Source: Chitinophaga oryzae (GTDB lineage: Bacteria > Bacteroidota > Bacteroidia > Chitinophagales > Chitinophagaceae). Taken from it: a DNA stretch of 64,000 nt. Positions 45,223 through 56,500 of the stretch are shown here, one piece after another. Both the position numbers and the translations under genes were made by a program. The notes under the pieces are model-generated. The model searched no databases. It saw nothing but the letters and a program-made list of their open reading frames with translations, and was not told the origin of the DNA. The DNA lies in contig NZ_CP051204.2 in the NCBI RefSeq assembly GCF_012516375.2, forward strand, positions 6,448,001 to 6,512,000, read 5' to 3'. How positions within the stretch are numbered: the stretch's first letter is position 1; each line of letters starts with the position of its first letter.

Positions 45223-46671
45223 ATGTATTCTGCAATACTTAAATACATCACTGATTTTTACGAAAGCGCAATATTCGTCTATTGTGCCGGACTATTTCTG
45301 TTTTACATCCTGCTGGCGGTACTGTCGCTCATCGCGATCCGCCGCAGCCTGTGGAAAAACAAAATAAGAGGCCAGCAGATGCTGGTGGCCTCGCCCCTCA
45401 CGCCCGGTATTTCCGTGATCGCGCCCGCCTATAATGAAGGCGTGACCATCATCGCCAATGTACGGTCTTTGCTGGCGCTCAACTATCCCCGCTTTGAAGT
45501 GGTGATCGTGAACGACGGCAGTAAAGACGATACCCTGCAAAAGCTGATCAACGAGTTTGAACTGGTGGAAGTAAACTTCGCCTACCGCCAGCAGATCCCC
45601 TGCCAGGAAGTTAAACGTTTCTTTAAATCTTCCAACCCGGCCTATTCCAAACTGCTGGTGCTGGACAAAGTCAACGGTAAAAGCAAGGCCGATGCGGTAA
45701 ACGCCGGCATCAACGCCTCTTCGTTCGACTACTTCCTGAACACAGATGTGGATTGCATCCTTGCCAGCGACACCCTGCTGAAACTCATCAAACCTTTCAT
45801 GGACGATCCGGAAAGAGTGATCGCTACCGGCGCCCCGCTACGGGCGGCCAACTCCTGCGACGTGGAAGCCGGCGTCATCACCCGCGTGCGCGTGCCCGGA
45901 GCACTGCTGCCACGCTTCCAGGAAATGGAATATATCCGCTCCTACCTGCTCGGTAAAATGGGCTGGACTTTCATCAACGCGGTCCCCAACGTGTCCGGCG
46001 GCCTCGGCCTGTTCGATAAAGACATCGTTATCAAATCAGGCGGCTACGACCCCGGCTCCTTCGGCGAAGACATGGACATGGTGGTACGTATGTGCCGCTA
46101 CATGTGCGAACAGGACCTGCCCTACCGCATCCATTACATCCCGGAAACACTTTGCTGGACGGAAGTTCCCGCCACCTACAAAGTGTTCTTCCGCCAACGG
46201 GTACGCTGGGCCAGAGGACTCGCCCAGATATTCGGCAAACACAGAAAAGTATTGTTCAACCCGAAATACAAAAAATTAGGGTTGATCATCTTCCCCTATA
46301 ACTTCTTCTTTGAGCTGCTGGCGCCGCTGATCGAGTTTGCCGGCATCATCTATTACATCTATATTATTGTTAACCACCTGATCAACTGGGATTATGCCAT
46401 CATCCTCCTGGTGTTCATCTATACTTTTTCCATCCTGATCACCTCCCTCTCTATGCTGTGGGACCAGCTGATCTTCCGCTACTATCAAAGCTGGAAAGAA
46501 GTATGGCAGCTCTGTATCCTGTCACTGGCAGAGCCTTTCATCTATCACCCGATCGTACTCTTCTCCGCCATCAGAGGATATTTCAATCAGCTGATCGGTA
46601 AAAAACATACCTGGGGAAATATGCAGCGGCAGGGATTCAATCAATCTTCAAACCTTCAAAAAACTACTTAA
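45223..46671 (+). CDS. family 2 processive glycosyltransferase (membrane synthase)
   Basis: A 482-residue inner-membrane GT2. An N-terminal helix (about 17-37) precedes the catalytic domain: GISVIAPAYNEG and VVIVNDGSKDD, the acceptor-side DVDC in YFLNTDVDCI, GEDMDMVVR as catalytic base region, and QRVRWARG as the (Q/R)xxRW motif of processive synthases. Three or four helices follow (about 355-430). Together with the downstream TPR/beta-barrel protein this fits a PgaC-like polymerase and exporter. The sugar is not evident; no PgaB-like deacetylase or BcsB-like partner is present. Confidence 0.85.
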   Translation: MYSAILKYITDFYESAIFVYCAGLFLFYILLAVLSLIAIRRSLWKNKIRGQQMLVASPLTPGISVIAPAYNEGVTIIANVRSLLALNYPRFEVVIVNDGSKDDTLQKLINEFELVEVNFAYRQQIPCQEVKRFFKSSNPAYSKLLVLDKVNGKSKADAVNAGINASSFDYFLNTDVDCILASDTLLKLIKPFMDDPERVIATGAPLRAANSCDVEAGVITRVRVPGALLPRFQEMEYIRSYLLGKMGWTFINAVPNVSGGLGLFDKDIVIKSGGYDPGSFGEDMDMVVRMCRYMCEQDLPYRIHYIPETLCWTEVPATYKVFFRQRVRWARGLAQIFGKHRKVLFNPKYKKLGLIIFPYNFFFELLAPLIEFAGIIYYIYIIVNHLINWDYAIILLVFIYTFSILITSLSMLWDQLIFRYYQSWKEVWQLCILSLAEPFIYHPIVLFSAIRGYFNQLIGKKHTWGNMQRQGFNQSSNLQKTT

Positions 46672-46675
46672 GACC

Positions 46676-49552
46676 ATGTTACAGCGAAGTGTGGAAAAGC
46701 GTTGTATTGTATTCTTCCTCTCCTTATTACTGATATACTCAGGACTGAGCGCCCAGCGCAGCGGTCTTGTTTCTTCCGATGTGCTGTATAAAATGGCCTT
46801 AAAAGCCCGCAACGAAGAAAAGGACTACGCAAAAGCGATCAAATTCTGTAAAAAAGCATTGTCTCAAAGCCCGGACTATACAGATATCCGCATCCTGCTG
46901 GGTAAACTGTACCAGGAAACCGGCCAGCCTGTGGCTGCGGCTTTCGAGTGGAACGTTGTGCTCCGGAAAGAGCCGGCCAACAGCGATGCCCTCCATTCAT
47001 TGGTAAACCTCTACTACAGCCAGGGCAATACCGCCGAAGCCAGCTGTTATGTAGATATGCTGCTGGAGAAAACACCGCTCGACAAAGACCTGCTGCTAAA
47101 AAAATACGGGCTGGCAGAAGAACGCGGCGACGTGGTAACGCAGGCGAAAGTCATGGGACTGCTGCGTAATCATTATATGTCAGATCCAAAAGTAGCCTCC
47201 CTGTTGGAAGACTACCAGATACAGGCCGCCCGCCGCGGACGTAAAACCGGGGACCTGAGCGGCTCCGAAAAAATGTACGAACAGGTACTGTTAAAAGACA
47301 AAAATAATGCAGAAGCGTTACAGGGAATGGCTTCTACCCTGGAAGGACAGGGCCGCTCCAGGGAAGCGCTTTCCTATTATAATAAATTGCTGGCCCTTCA
47401 CCCGGACAGCGCCGCATGGCGGTTAAAACGCTCTTCCATACAACTGGCGAACGGCAACTCTGCCGCCGCACTGGAAGACGCCCAATGGTTACATAAACAA
47501 TATCCGGGTCAGCCACTGTACAAACAACACCTGGCAGACGTGTACGCCGCTTTGGCCCGCCAGCCGAATGCGCCGGCCATATACACAGAACAATTGCTGG
47601 CTTTGCAGCCCGGCAACAAAGCGGTGTACCAGCAACTGATCAACCAGGCCAACCAGCGGGGCGATTATGCCGCCGCCAACGAATGGTGCAACAAAGCATT
47701 ACAGGTGTTTCCCGGTGATGTGGACATCTTAAGAAAACAAATCGGCATACAGGAAAAAACGCAGGACTACAGCGCCGCCGCAACAACAGCCGGCAAGCTG
47801 TTGCAGCTTCATCCCGGTGCTACGCATGAGCAAATCTATACCGACCTGCAACTGTTACGTGCCAGCAGATTGGTACAACAGCAAAAGCCAGGTGAAGCTG
47901 CCGCCGTCCTGCAAACAGCCCTGAAGCAGATGCCGGGCCGCAAAGAGCTGCTGTTGCGCTTGTCCAATGTACAAACGACACTGGGCAAACCACAGGAAGC
48001 CCTATCGCTGCTGGACCAGGTACTGGCCAAACAACCCACCGATACCGCCCTGCTGTTCAAGAAATCGGGGCTGCTCGAAGCGACCCGGCAGTACAGCGAA
48101 GCCGCAGCCATCAGTGAAGCGCTCATGACACGTTACCCCGCCGAAACACGCTACCGCCAGGCTTATATCGACCAGGCAATGCTGGCCGCCAAAAGCTATA
48201 TCGCCCAAAAACAATATAGCGCCGCCGAGCCTCTGCTGCTGAAAGTGCTGCAATATGCACCGTCCGGCAAAGACGCGTGGGTATACCTGATCAACGGTAA
48301 AAACGAACAACAGCAACCCGCGCAGGCGCTGGAATATACCGACCGCGCGCTGGGCTACCTGAACAATGATTCGCTGCTGTTGCAGAAAAAATCAGCCCTG
48401 CTGCAGCAGGCAGGCAGATATACGGAAGCCGGCAACATCGCCGCAGACCTGCATCGCCGCTATCCTGCCGACACGGCACTGCGGCAGATGTACCTCGACC
48501 AGCTGCTGGCCCATGGCAAACAACTGCGCGAAGCCCAACAATGGGACAGCGCCGCAGCCTTGTACCAGGCAGCTTACGCACTGGCGCCGTCAGATACAGC
48601 TGTGTTGTACAACCTCACCGCTACCGCCACGGCCCGTAAACAGTACGATTCCGTGCTGGTATATGCCGACAAAGGCCTGGCGCTGAACGCCAACCAGCCG
48701 GCGCTGCTGTCGCAGAAAGCCAACGCGCTGGAACAATTGCACCGCTACGCAGACGCCGCCATGGTAGCCGGACAGCTCCGCAAATTACAACCCGGCGAAA
48801 AGAAATGGCAACAGTATGCCGATCACCTCAACGGCTATACGTATAAGAACCAGGTGGGTATTATTCACCTGCAGTCTGTTTACAGCCGCGACCTGGAGCC
48901 CGCCAGCATTACCTCCCTGCAATACCTGCACCGCTTCCAGCGGGGCACTATCACGGGAAGGCTCAATTACGGCAGCAGGGAAGCAGGCAACGGCATCCAG
49001 CTGGAAGCAGAGAGTTATTACACCCACAATCCCCGGTATTATTCCTACGGATTGTTCGGATGGTCCAACTCCGATGTGTTCCCCACTGTCCGCGCAGGCT
49101 ACTCCCTTTTCCGTAATTTTAAGAAGGGATGGGAAGGCGAACTGGGCGGCCGTTATGTAAAAAGCGACACCATCAATACCTATTCCGCCGTGGCTTCCGT
49201 AGGGAAATACTTCGGTAACTACTGGGTCAACCTGCGCGGCTTTTTCACCAATGACGAACATCAGTGGTACCAGGCCTACACGCTGACGAACCGCTTTTAC
49301 CTGAACGACCGGCAGGACTTCATCGCCCTGATCGGCAACATCGGCGCCTCACCGGACGACCGCAGCCGCAACTTCCAGTTTGGCAAAGTGGCAGGCTTCA
49401 CCTCCACCTCGCTCACGGGAGGCTTCCAGAAGAATATCCGCGGCAGGGCCACCATCGGGGCCTACGGCACCTGGACAAGGCAACAGATACCTCAGCAATC
49501 ATATCTTCATCAATTTGATACCTATTTGTTGTTCCTCTGGAATTTCAAATAA
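46676..49552 (+). CDS. TPR-rich outer-membrane protein with C-terminal YaiO-type beta-barrel
   Basis: A 958-residue exported protein (signal peptide to GLSAQRSG). Residues about 30-710 are a chain of tetratricopeptide repeats (for example YAKAIKFCKKALSQSPDYTDI and ALLFKKSGLLEATRQYSEA). From about 720 the sequence turns into alternating aromatic beta strands (GIIHLQSVYSRDLEPASI to FDTYLLFLWNFK) that match the YaiO family barrel. A periplasmic TPR scaffold joined to an outer-membrane barrel is the architecture of exopolysaccharide export proteins such as PgaA and BcsC. It starts five bases after the glycosyltransferase gene and ends the operon before a terminator. Confidence 0.8.
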   Translation: MLQRSVEKRCIVFFLSLLLIYSGLSAQRSGLVSSDVLYKMALKARNEEKDYAKAIKFCKKALSQSPDYTDIRILLGKLYQETGQPVAAAFEWNVVLRKEPANSDALHSLVNLYYSQGNTAEASCYVDMLLEKTPLDKDLLLKKYGLAEERGDVVTQAKVMGLLRNHYMSDPKVASLLEDYQIQAARRGRKTGDLSGSEKMYEQVLLKDKNNAEALQGMASTLEGQGRSREALSYYNKLLALHPDSAAWRLKRSSIQLANGNSAAALEDAQWLHKQYPGQPLYKQHLADVYAALARQPNAPAIYTEQLLALQPGNKAVYQQLINQANQRGDYAAANEWCNKALQVFPGDVDILRKQIGIQEKTQDYSAAATTAGKLLQLHPGATHEQIYTDLQLLRASRLVQQQKPGEAAAVLQTALKQMPGRKELLLRLSNVQTTLGKPQEALSLLDQVLAKQPTDTALLFKKSGLLEATRQYSEAAAISEALMTRYPAETRYRQAYIDQAMLAAKSYIAQKQYSAAEPLLLKVLQYAPSGKDAWVYLINGKNEQQQPAQALEYTDRALGYLNNDSLLLQKKSALLQQAGRYTEAGNIAADLHRRYPADTALRQMYLDQLLAHGKQLREAQQWDSAAALYQAAYALAPSDTAVLYNLTATATARKQYDSVLVYADKGLALNANQPALLSQKANALEQLHRYADAAMVAGQLRKLQPGEKKWQQYADHLNGYTYKNQVGIIHLQSVYSRDLEPASITSLQYLHRFQRGTITGRLNYGSREAGNGIQLEAESYYTHNPRYYSYGLFGWSNSDVFPTVRAGYSLFRNFKKGWEGELGGRYVKSDTINTYSAVASVGKYFGNYWVNLRGFFTNDEHQWYQAYTLTNRFYLNDRQDFIALIGNIGASPDDRSRNFQFGKVAGFTSTSLTGGFQKNIRGRATIGAYGTWTRQQIPQQSYLHQFDTYLLFLWNFK

Positions 49553-49567
49553 ACAAAACCAAAAGAA

Positions 49568-49591
49568 AAGGAGGGCCTTAGCGCCCTCCTT
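49568..49591 (+). terminator. terminator of the exopolysaccharide operon
   Basis: A 9-bp stem AAGGAGGGC / GCCCTCCTT with a CTTAGC loop lies 16 bases after the YaiO gene. It is flanked by A and T on the outside and may serve the convergent GH130 gene as well. Confidence 0.7.
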
Positions 49592-49624
49592 GCACGTATC
49601 GGGTTAACACATTCACTTGTATCT

Positions 49625-50794
49625 TTATCGGTTTTTATTCTGATCGATGATCCTGCAGATAGTATTCACCGTCACGGCTGAACGAAGACCATCCGCCGGC
49701 GTATTGACCACATAATCCACCAGCTGGCCTATAGTACTGGTAGCCACATGCATGCGTGTATCCGAAGACGCATAGTAAATAAAAACCTTCCCATCTTCCT
49801 CCGCAATCCAGCCATTACAGAACAATACATTAGACACATCGCCCACGCGCTCCTCCCCTTCCGGCGCCATAAAATAACCTGCCGGTTTATGTATCACGCG
49901 GGTAAGGTCTTCCAGGTCGGTCATAAAGAGGTATAACACGTAACGTAATCCTGCTGCGGTATTGCGCACACCATGCGCCAGGTGAAGCCATCCCTGTGGC
50001 GTCTTCAGGGGTGCAGGCCCCAGCCCGTTTTTCAGTTCATATACCGTATGATATACTTTGGGGTCCAGGATTTTTTCTTCCGTGATCACGGCGCGGGTCA
50101 TATCGTCGCATAAGCCGAAACCGATGCCGCCACCGGTACCGGCGCTGATGAAACCATCCTGCGGGCGGGTATAAAAAGCATATTTCCCCTGTACGAACTC
50201 CGGATGCAGCACCACATTCCGCTGCTGCGGCGAAGGCGTTTCCAGGTCAGGCAGCCGCTCCCAGCGCTCAAGGTCCATGGAACGTACAATCCCGCAGGCG
50301 GCAATGGCCGCGGACTGGTCATAGGCAGGTGCTGCAGGGTCTTTTCTTTCTGTACAGAACAAGCCATAAACATAACCGTCTTCATGCTTTACCAGGCGCA
50401 TGTCGTAGACGTTCGTATCCGGGTCTTCCGTTTCAGGGACCGTAACAGGATACTCCCGGAAGCGGAAACCGTCGATGCCGTTGTCACTTTCCGCCAGCGC
50501 GAAGAAAGACTTACGGTCCACACTTTCCACGCGGGCCATCAGCACGTATTTGTTGTTCCATTTAATAGCACCGGCATTAAACACTCCATTGACGCCGTAG
50601 CGCTCCATCAGGTATGGATTGGAAGCCGGGCGCAGGTCGTAACGCCATTCCAGCGGGGCATGCGCCGCCGTTAATACCGGGTAGCGGTAACGGTCGAAAA
50701 TGCCGTTCCCCGGCGTTTGTCTTTCATTGTTCCTGCTTATCAGCAGCTGTTGCGCTTGTTCCAGCGCTGTTAAACGCTCGCTAAAATGCATCAT
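49625..50794 (-). CDS. GH130 beta-mannoside phosphorylase (mannosylglucose phosphorylase-like)
   Basis: A 389-residue cytoplasmic enzyme of the five-bladed propeller family GH130. Landmarks are [55 protein letters not shown] and [17 protein letters not shown]. The family phosphorolyses beta-1,4-mannosyl bonds, typically mannosyl-glucose or mannobiose, giving mannose-1-phosphate. The frame is open further upstream to 50968, but starts at 50794 or 50791 (MHFSERL) avoid overlap with the GH26 gene and give a normal N-terminus. It follows GH26 in the mannan operon; a mannobiose 2-epimerase, the usual partner, is not in the window. Confidence 0.85.
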   Translation of the reverse strand: MMHFSERLTALEQAQQLLISRNNERQTPGNGIFDRYRYPVLTAAHAPLEWRYDLRPASNPYLMERYGVNGVFNAGAIKWNNKYVLMARVESVDRKSFFALAESDNGIDGFRFREYPVTVPETEDPDTNVYDMRLVKHEDGYVYGLFCTERKDPAAPAYDQSAAIAACGIVRSMDLERWERLPDLETPSPQQRNVVLHPEFVQGKYAFYTRPQDGFISAGTGGGIGFGLCDDMTRAVITEEKILDPKVYHTVYELKNGLGPAPLKTPQGWLHLAHGVRNTAAGLRYVLYLFMTDLEDLTRVIHKPAGYFMAPEGEERVGDVSNVLFCNGWIAEEDGKVFIYYASSDTRMHVATSTIGQLVDYVVNTPADGLRSAVTVNTICRIIDQNKNR

Positions 50795-50816
50795 ATCATC
50801 AGTTAATAGTTGAATA

Positions 50817-51902
50817 TTAAAGCTGTCGGGACAGGCGTTTCCAGTCCCGTTCAAACAGTGTGGCCGGATCGTCGTAAAACTTTTTGAAATCCGCCACGCT
50901 GCCATGTCCCTGGTAGGGCACGTAATGATGGCCGGTATGCGCGTTGCGCCAGCAGAGCACATACGCAAGGCGGTAAGATTTCAGTATGGGCAACAGGGTG
51001 CCGGTCCACCAGCCGGCTTCCGGAATCCGCTCGTAGCCGGTCTCCGTCAGCGCAGATACCTTATGACGGGCATCCGCTATCTTTTCCAGGATGCCCAGCC
51101 TTTGCTGCAGCAAAGCGGTGAACGCAGCAGAGGAGCTGTACTGGTAGGCATCGGTACCGATGATGTCCACCATATCATCTCCCGGATACCGTTCCAGGTA
51201 GGCTGCCGCATCGGCGTAGTCTGCCGCGGAGTAAGCATACAGCAGGTGATGTACCTGTTTACTTTGCAGGTACCGTACGGTAAAACGCCAGAGTTGCACA
51301 AACTCCTCCGTGGTACAGTGCCGTTGCCCCCACCAGAACCAGCTGCCGGTATGTTCGTGAAAAGGCCGGAAGATGATGGGAATCAACGTACCATCTGCCG
51401 CTTTAAGGCCCAGCAGGCAGGCGGCCACTTTGTCTAACCAGCCCGTATATACGTGATGTTTAGTGCCACCCGGCAAGATATCTTTCACTACGCGAAAGGT
51501 GTCCCAGGCGGAACCGCCGTTACCGGGATTGTTGAGATGCCAGCTGATGGTGTTTACCCCGCCGCGTTCATTTACTTCACGGACATACGTGCGCATACTG
51601 TCAAACGGCACGCTGTCCAGGTCATGCGGGCTGTCCATTTCTATATGGCCCAGGTCCCACCCGTATACCGCGGGATAGTCGCCGCATACGTCTTTTACAT
51701 CGGAGCGGCCATGCTGGTATTTCCAGCCTACGCCGTACGGCAGGTCATCCTGGTGCCCAAAGAGCACGCCTTTTCCTGATATGCCCTGTAATTGCCGGAG
51801 CAGTTTTTTCGTGGCCGGCGTCGCCAGCGGATCGGCGGTTTGTTGGGCTGACAGGCGCATACAGCCTGTCAGCAACAATAGCAGTAATGTTAATCTCTTC
51901 AT
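50817..51902 (-). CDS. GH26 beta-mannanase
   Basis: A 361-residue secreted or lipid-anchored enzyme (signal peptide with LLTGC near residue 14, so a lipoprotein is likely). GH26 catalytic pair: Glu183 in FRPFHEHTG is the acid/base and Glu287 in SALTETGYE the nucleophile; WHLNNP and the SWFWWG motif line the cleft. It hydrolyses beta-1,4-mannan at the surface or in the periplasm to mannobiose or longer products. Its start overlaps the SusD stop, and it precedes GH130, giving the order SusC, SusD, GH26, GH130 of a beta-mannan PUL. Confidence 0.9.
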   Translation of the reverse strand: MKRLTLLLLLLTGCMRLSAQQTADPLATPATKKLLRQLQGISGKGVLFGHQDDLPYGVGWKYQHGRSDVKDVCGDYPAVYGWDLGHIEMDSPHDLDSVPFDSMRTYVREVNERGGVNTISWHLNNPGNGGSAWDTFRVVKDILPGGTKHHVYTGWLDKVAACLLGLKAADGTLIPIIFRPFHEHTGSWFWWGQRHCTTEEFVQLWRFTVRYLQSKQVHHLLYAYSAADYADAAAYLERYPGDDMVDIIGTDAYQYSSSAAFTALLQQRLGILEKIADARHKVSALTETGYERIPEAGWWTGTLLPILKSYRLAYVLCWRNAHTGHHYVPYQGHGSVADFKKFYDDPATLFERDWKRLSRQL

Positions 51903-53488
51903 CAGTAACCCGGGTTATTGGTGGTGATCAGTTTATTGCCGGCTATTTCCTCCTGTGATAACGGGTACAACAACTGGTAAGGCAAACGTGGACGACCGGC
52001 GGCATTCATCACGCTGATCCAGGTGCCCCAGCGCACCAGGTCGAAGCGGCGCCGGAACTCGCCGTACAGCTCATGCCGCCGTTCCACCCGCACGGCTGTA
52101 CGAAAATCGGTCTGTGAAAGACCGGCAGGCAGCGGTGCAAGGCCGGCGCGCTGTCTTACGGCGTTCACGGCAGCATAAGCATCTGCATCCGGCCCGGTCA
52201 CTTCATTGCGGGCTTCCGCCAGCATCAGCAGTACATCAGCGTAACGGATAATGACAGGGTTGTTGCCGTTTTCATCTTTGGCCTGCGCACCGGCGTCGAC
52301 ATACTTTTTAGAGTAATAACGGGGCGTAGCATAAATTGTTTTGGCTCCCAGCCGGTAGGTGTTTTGTCCGTACCCACCGCCACCATCGTATTCAGCTCCC
52401 CAGCTGCCTTCGCTGACCAGTGTGCTGCCCGCAGGTAATGTCCTGAGATGATACAGCTCGTTGCCGCTCAGGTCCTTCCAGCTATCCCACAGCGCGGTCC
52501 CGAAAGCGACCCTTCTGTCATTGGCCTCAAAGGTTTTAACGAAATCGGTACGCAGGCTCACAAAGCCATTGCTGCCACCACCCGCATACAAACCGGAAGG
52601 AGAAAAGTAGCCCGGCAGCTCCGGTCCCTGGTTAGGCGCGTTGGTAGCGGGCACGGAGAACAACATCTCTTTGCTTCGGTCCTGCGTAGCCTGGTCAAAT
52701 ACCGTCATATAATTGGTTTCCAGCGCCGGGAAACCAGTAGCGTCGCCCATGTCTTTTACCGCTTTGGCCGCATCGGCCGCCTCTTTGAAGTAAGCGGCCT
52801 GTTTCACTTCGCTGCCGGCCAGGTGCAGGTACACCCGCGCCAGCAGTCCCAGCGCAGCCGCTTTCGTCGGACGGCCACGGTCGGCCTCCGTGTATTTGCC
52901 GCTGCTGAAGTTGGCGGGCAACAACCCCGCCGCAGTTTTCAGGTCGACCACCGCCTGTTTATACACGTCTTCCAAAGGGCTGCGGGCAATATCTTTCGTC
53001 TGTGTAGGGTCATAAGCTTCGGTACGGATAGGCGCTGCGCCAAAACGCATTCCTATCTCCGCGTAACAGAAACCCCGCAGGAAATAAGCCTCGCCTTTGA
53101 TACGGTTGATCATAGCGGTATCGCCGGTTACGCTGGCGGCATATTTCAGCACCAGGTTAGCGCGCTGCACCACGTAGTAAAAGCCATTCCACGGACGCTG
53201 TATGTACCACTGGCCGTTCTGATTACCGGCATAACCGCCACCCATCCAGTTCTCCAGCAACAGATCGTCATCTTCTCCCAGTACGGCGTTCCACGCAGGA
53301 GAGATATACAGGTCCCATGTCATCAGGTTTTTATAGACGCCATTGATGCCCTGGAGCAGGTCGGCATCCGTGCGGTAAAAATTCTCAGGGTCTTTAAAAT
53401 CATACACATCCTCTTCCAGCGCTTTCCTGCAGGACACAACAGACATCAGCGCCAGCAACAGCGGAAATATATACAGTAGTTTTTTCAT
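51902..53488 (-). CDS. SusD/RagB family lipoprotein of the mannan PUL
   Basis: A 528-residue surface lipoprotein (lipobox MSVVSC). Motifs include CRKALEEDVYDFKDPENFYRT near the N-terminus, the AYFLRGFCYAE helix and the C-terminal RRHELYGEFRRRFDLVRWG block typical of RagB/SusD proteins. It is expected to capture manno-oligosaccharides for the SusC partner encoded 28 bases upstream. Its TGA shares a base with the ATG of the GH26 gene. Confidence 0.9.
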   Translation of the reverse strand: MKKLLYIFPLLLALMSVVSCRKALEEDVYDFKDPENFYRTDADLLQGINGVYKNLMTWDLYISPAWNAVLGEDDDLLLENWMGGGYAGNQNGQWYIQRPWNGFYYVVQRANLVLKYAASVTGDTAMINRIKGEAYFLRGFCYAEIGMRFGAAPIRTEAYDPTQTKDIARSPLEDVYKQAVVDLKTAAGLLPANFSSGKYTEADRGRPTKAAALGLLARVYLHLAGSEVKQAAYFKEAADAAKAVKDMGDATGFPALETNYMTVFDQATQDRSKEMLFSVPATNAPNQGPELPGYFSPSGLYAGGGSNGFVSLRTDFVKTFEANDRRVAFGTALWDSWKDLSGNELYHLRTLPAGSTLVSEGSWGAEYDGGGGYGQNTYRLGAKTIYATPRYYSKKYVDAGAQAKDENGNNPVIIRYADVLLMLAEARNEVTGPDADAYAAVNAVRQRAGLAPLPAGLSQTDFRTAVRVERRHELYGEFRRRFDLVRWGTWISVMNAAGRPRLPYQLLYPLSQEEIAGNKLITTNNPGY

Positions 53489-53516
53489 GACGGTTGATTG
53501 AATCGAATAAACAAAA

Positions 53517-56500
53517 TCAGAAGGTAACGTTAGCGCCTATACTAATGGTGCGGGACTGCGGATAACTGCCCAGGTCCACGCCACGCATATTGGCATTTTC
53601 AAAGGCGCTTACTTCCGGGTCATATCCTTTGTATTTCGTGAATGTCACGAGGTTCACGGCATTCAGGAACACCCGTGCGCCGGAGATGCCTTTTATCTTA
53701 GGCAGATTGTATCCCAGCTGTACGTTTTTGATGCGGATAAAAGAACCGTCTTCCAGGAAGGAACGGGAGAAATTAGCCGACGTAGTGTTTCCCTGGTTGG
53801 CCTGTATCACACTGTTGGTAGTGCCCTCGCCCTTCCACGTACTTTCATAAATGTATTTCGGAATGTTACCGGAACCGTTGAGCGTATAAAAATTCAACAG
53901 GTTCGCGTTGAGCACGTCGTTGCCCTGCACTCCGGTGACAAGGATGCTCAGATCGAAGTTCTTATAGCTGAAATTATTGGTGAAGCCCCAGGTGTAGTCA
54001 GGATTGATGTCGCCGATTTTTGTCCTGTCGAGGTCATTGAGCGCGCCGTCGTTGTTCAGGTCTTTATAGCGCATCTGTCCTACTTTGGCGTTTTGTTGTA
54101 CGGACTTATAATCATCCACTGCTTTCTGGTTCTGGAAGATGCCATCTTCCACGAAGCCCCATACGGTGCCTACTGCATATCCTTTCTTCTGGATGAAGGG
54201 TTTGGCGTCGAGGCCGTAACCGGCGCCCAGCCTGTTGGCGAACTGTTCTTCCACCGGACCGAGGTCGGTGATTTCATTGCTGTTGCGGGAGATATTGGCG
54301 GAGATGTTCCAGTTGAAAGTCCCTTTGACGACGGTGGCGCCTACTTCCAGTTCAATACCGTTGTTGCGCATATTGCCCGCGTTCACCGTCGCCACGGTGA
54401 AACCGGTGGAAGCAGGGATGGTGATTTGTTGCAGCAGATCGCGGGTATTGCGCTGGTATACGTTCAGCGAGAAATTGAAGCGGTCTGCGAAGGCCGCATC
54501 CAGCCCGATGTTATATTGGCCGCTGTGTTCCCATTTGAGGCCGGTGTTCGGCAGGCTGGTCTGGTCTACACCGGATACCAGCGCGTTGCCGATATTGGCG
54601 ACTACGCCGGAGAGAATGCCTTTGGAGCTGTAGGGCGATACTGCCTGGTTGCCCGATTCACCATAGCCGAGCCGCAGTTTCAGGTCGGAGAAAACACGGA
54701 GGTTTTTGATAAAAGGTTCTTCACTCATCCGCCATGCCAGCGCTACGGAGTTAAAGGCATCCCATTTCTTCGCCAGCCGGGAAGAGCCGTCGGCGCGGAA
54801 AGTATAGGTAAAGAGGTATTTATCGGCGTAAGCATAATTCGCGCGGGCGATGAAGGACGCCAGTTGCCATGCGGTGGTGCCGGTAACGGTAGGCGCCACA
54901 GACAGCCCTTCTTTCAGGCTGTAGTAGCCCAGTTTATCATCCGCGAAATTGCGGGTTTCAGAAGTGCGGAAACGGCTCATGCTGGATTCATAGGAGAACC
55001 CGCCCAAAGCGTCGATGCGGTGTTTACCCGTTTCTTTTTTCCAGGTGAGCAGGTTTTCAGTCAGCAGGCTGGTGTAAGTGCTGCTGCTCACGATCGCTTT
55101 GCCGTTGGTGGCACGCCCTTCAGACACCGTGCGCGGGTAGTAGGTTTCGTTCAGCTGATCGTAATAACTGGCGCCCAGCCTGGCCTGGAACATAAAGCCT
55201 GCCGGCAGTGTGATATAGGCATTGAAGCCGCCGAAGCCATTATTGACCGTCTGTTTGCTTTTTACTTCATCGGTATAACGCAGGGGACTGGCGCCAAAGC
55301 GGTTGAAGATATCCTGTGAAACGGAGCGGTCATGCTGATAATCGATCACATGCACCTGGTTGTTGCTGTCTACCGTATAATAAGGGATAGGCTGATAGTT
55401 CAGTGCGCCGCGCACAATGCCGCCTTCCAGGCCGGAAGTGGTGGCCGCCGTTCTTACCAGCGCATTGCCCGATCTGCTGAAGGCCAGGTTGGTGGAGGTC
55501 TTCAGCCAGTCGTTCACCTGGTTATCGAGGTTCAGGCGCAGGCCGCCGCGTTTATACTCCGAGCCTTTGATCACGCCTTCCTGCACGAGGTAGTTGCCCA
55601 TGATGGAATACGTGTTCCTGTCATTGCCGCCGGAAATGCCCAGTTCATAGTTCTGGATACGGGCATTACGGTATATTTCATCCTGCCAGTTGATACCGTC
55701 GCCGAAATGCTGCCGTATCTGTTCGGGGGAGAGCTTACCATTGGTACCGCTGTATGGCAGATCACGGTCGCTGAAACCGGCGTTTTTATAGGCTTCGTTC
55801 ACATACTGTGCATATTCGGGCGCGTTCAGCATGTCGAGTTTCCTGCTAACGGTAGCGATGCCCTGTGAAGTGTTGAGCGACACTTTGCCTTTACCCGCCT
55901 TGCCTTTTTTGGTGGTGATGATCACTACGCCGTTGGCCCCGCGGGAGCCGTAGATGGCGGTAGCGGAAGCGTCTTTGAGGACTTCCACCGATTCTATGTC
56001 TGCCGGTGAGATAGACGACAAAGGATTGGTGTTGGTCATGATGATGTGGTTCTCTTCCTGCGGGCCGGCCTGTTTCAGCGAGGCGCGGGCGTTGGCCACG
56101 GGTACGCCGTCTATCACGTACAGCGGCTCCGAGCTGCCCAGCAGGGTACTGACGCCGCGTATCTGGACGCTGAGGCCACCACCGGGAGCGGCATCATTCT
56201 GGGTAACGGCCACGCCGGACATACGGCCCTGCAGGCCCTGCTCCAGTGAACTTACGGCAGAACGGGTCAGTTCCGATCCTTTTACGGTAGACACGGTGCC
56301 GGTCAGGTCTCTTTTCCTGACAGTGCCGTAGCCGATAACGACTACGTCCGATAAGTTGGTATTGGCATAACCCAGTGTAACGGCAACGGACGAACGGCGT
56401 TGCAGGGCTACTTCCTTCGTCTCCATCCCGGTGAAGGAAATAACCAGCACGCCGTTGTCGTCCGGGACGCTGATCGTAAAATGACCTTTGGTATCCGATA

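Noticed and set aside
54093..55319. 408-codon open frame on the plus strand
   Set aside because: Antisense to the mannan SusC gene; shadow frame with no recognisable domain.
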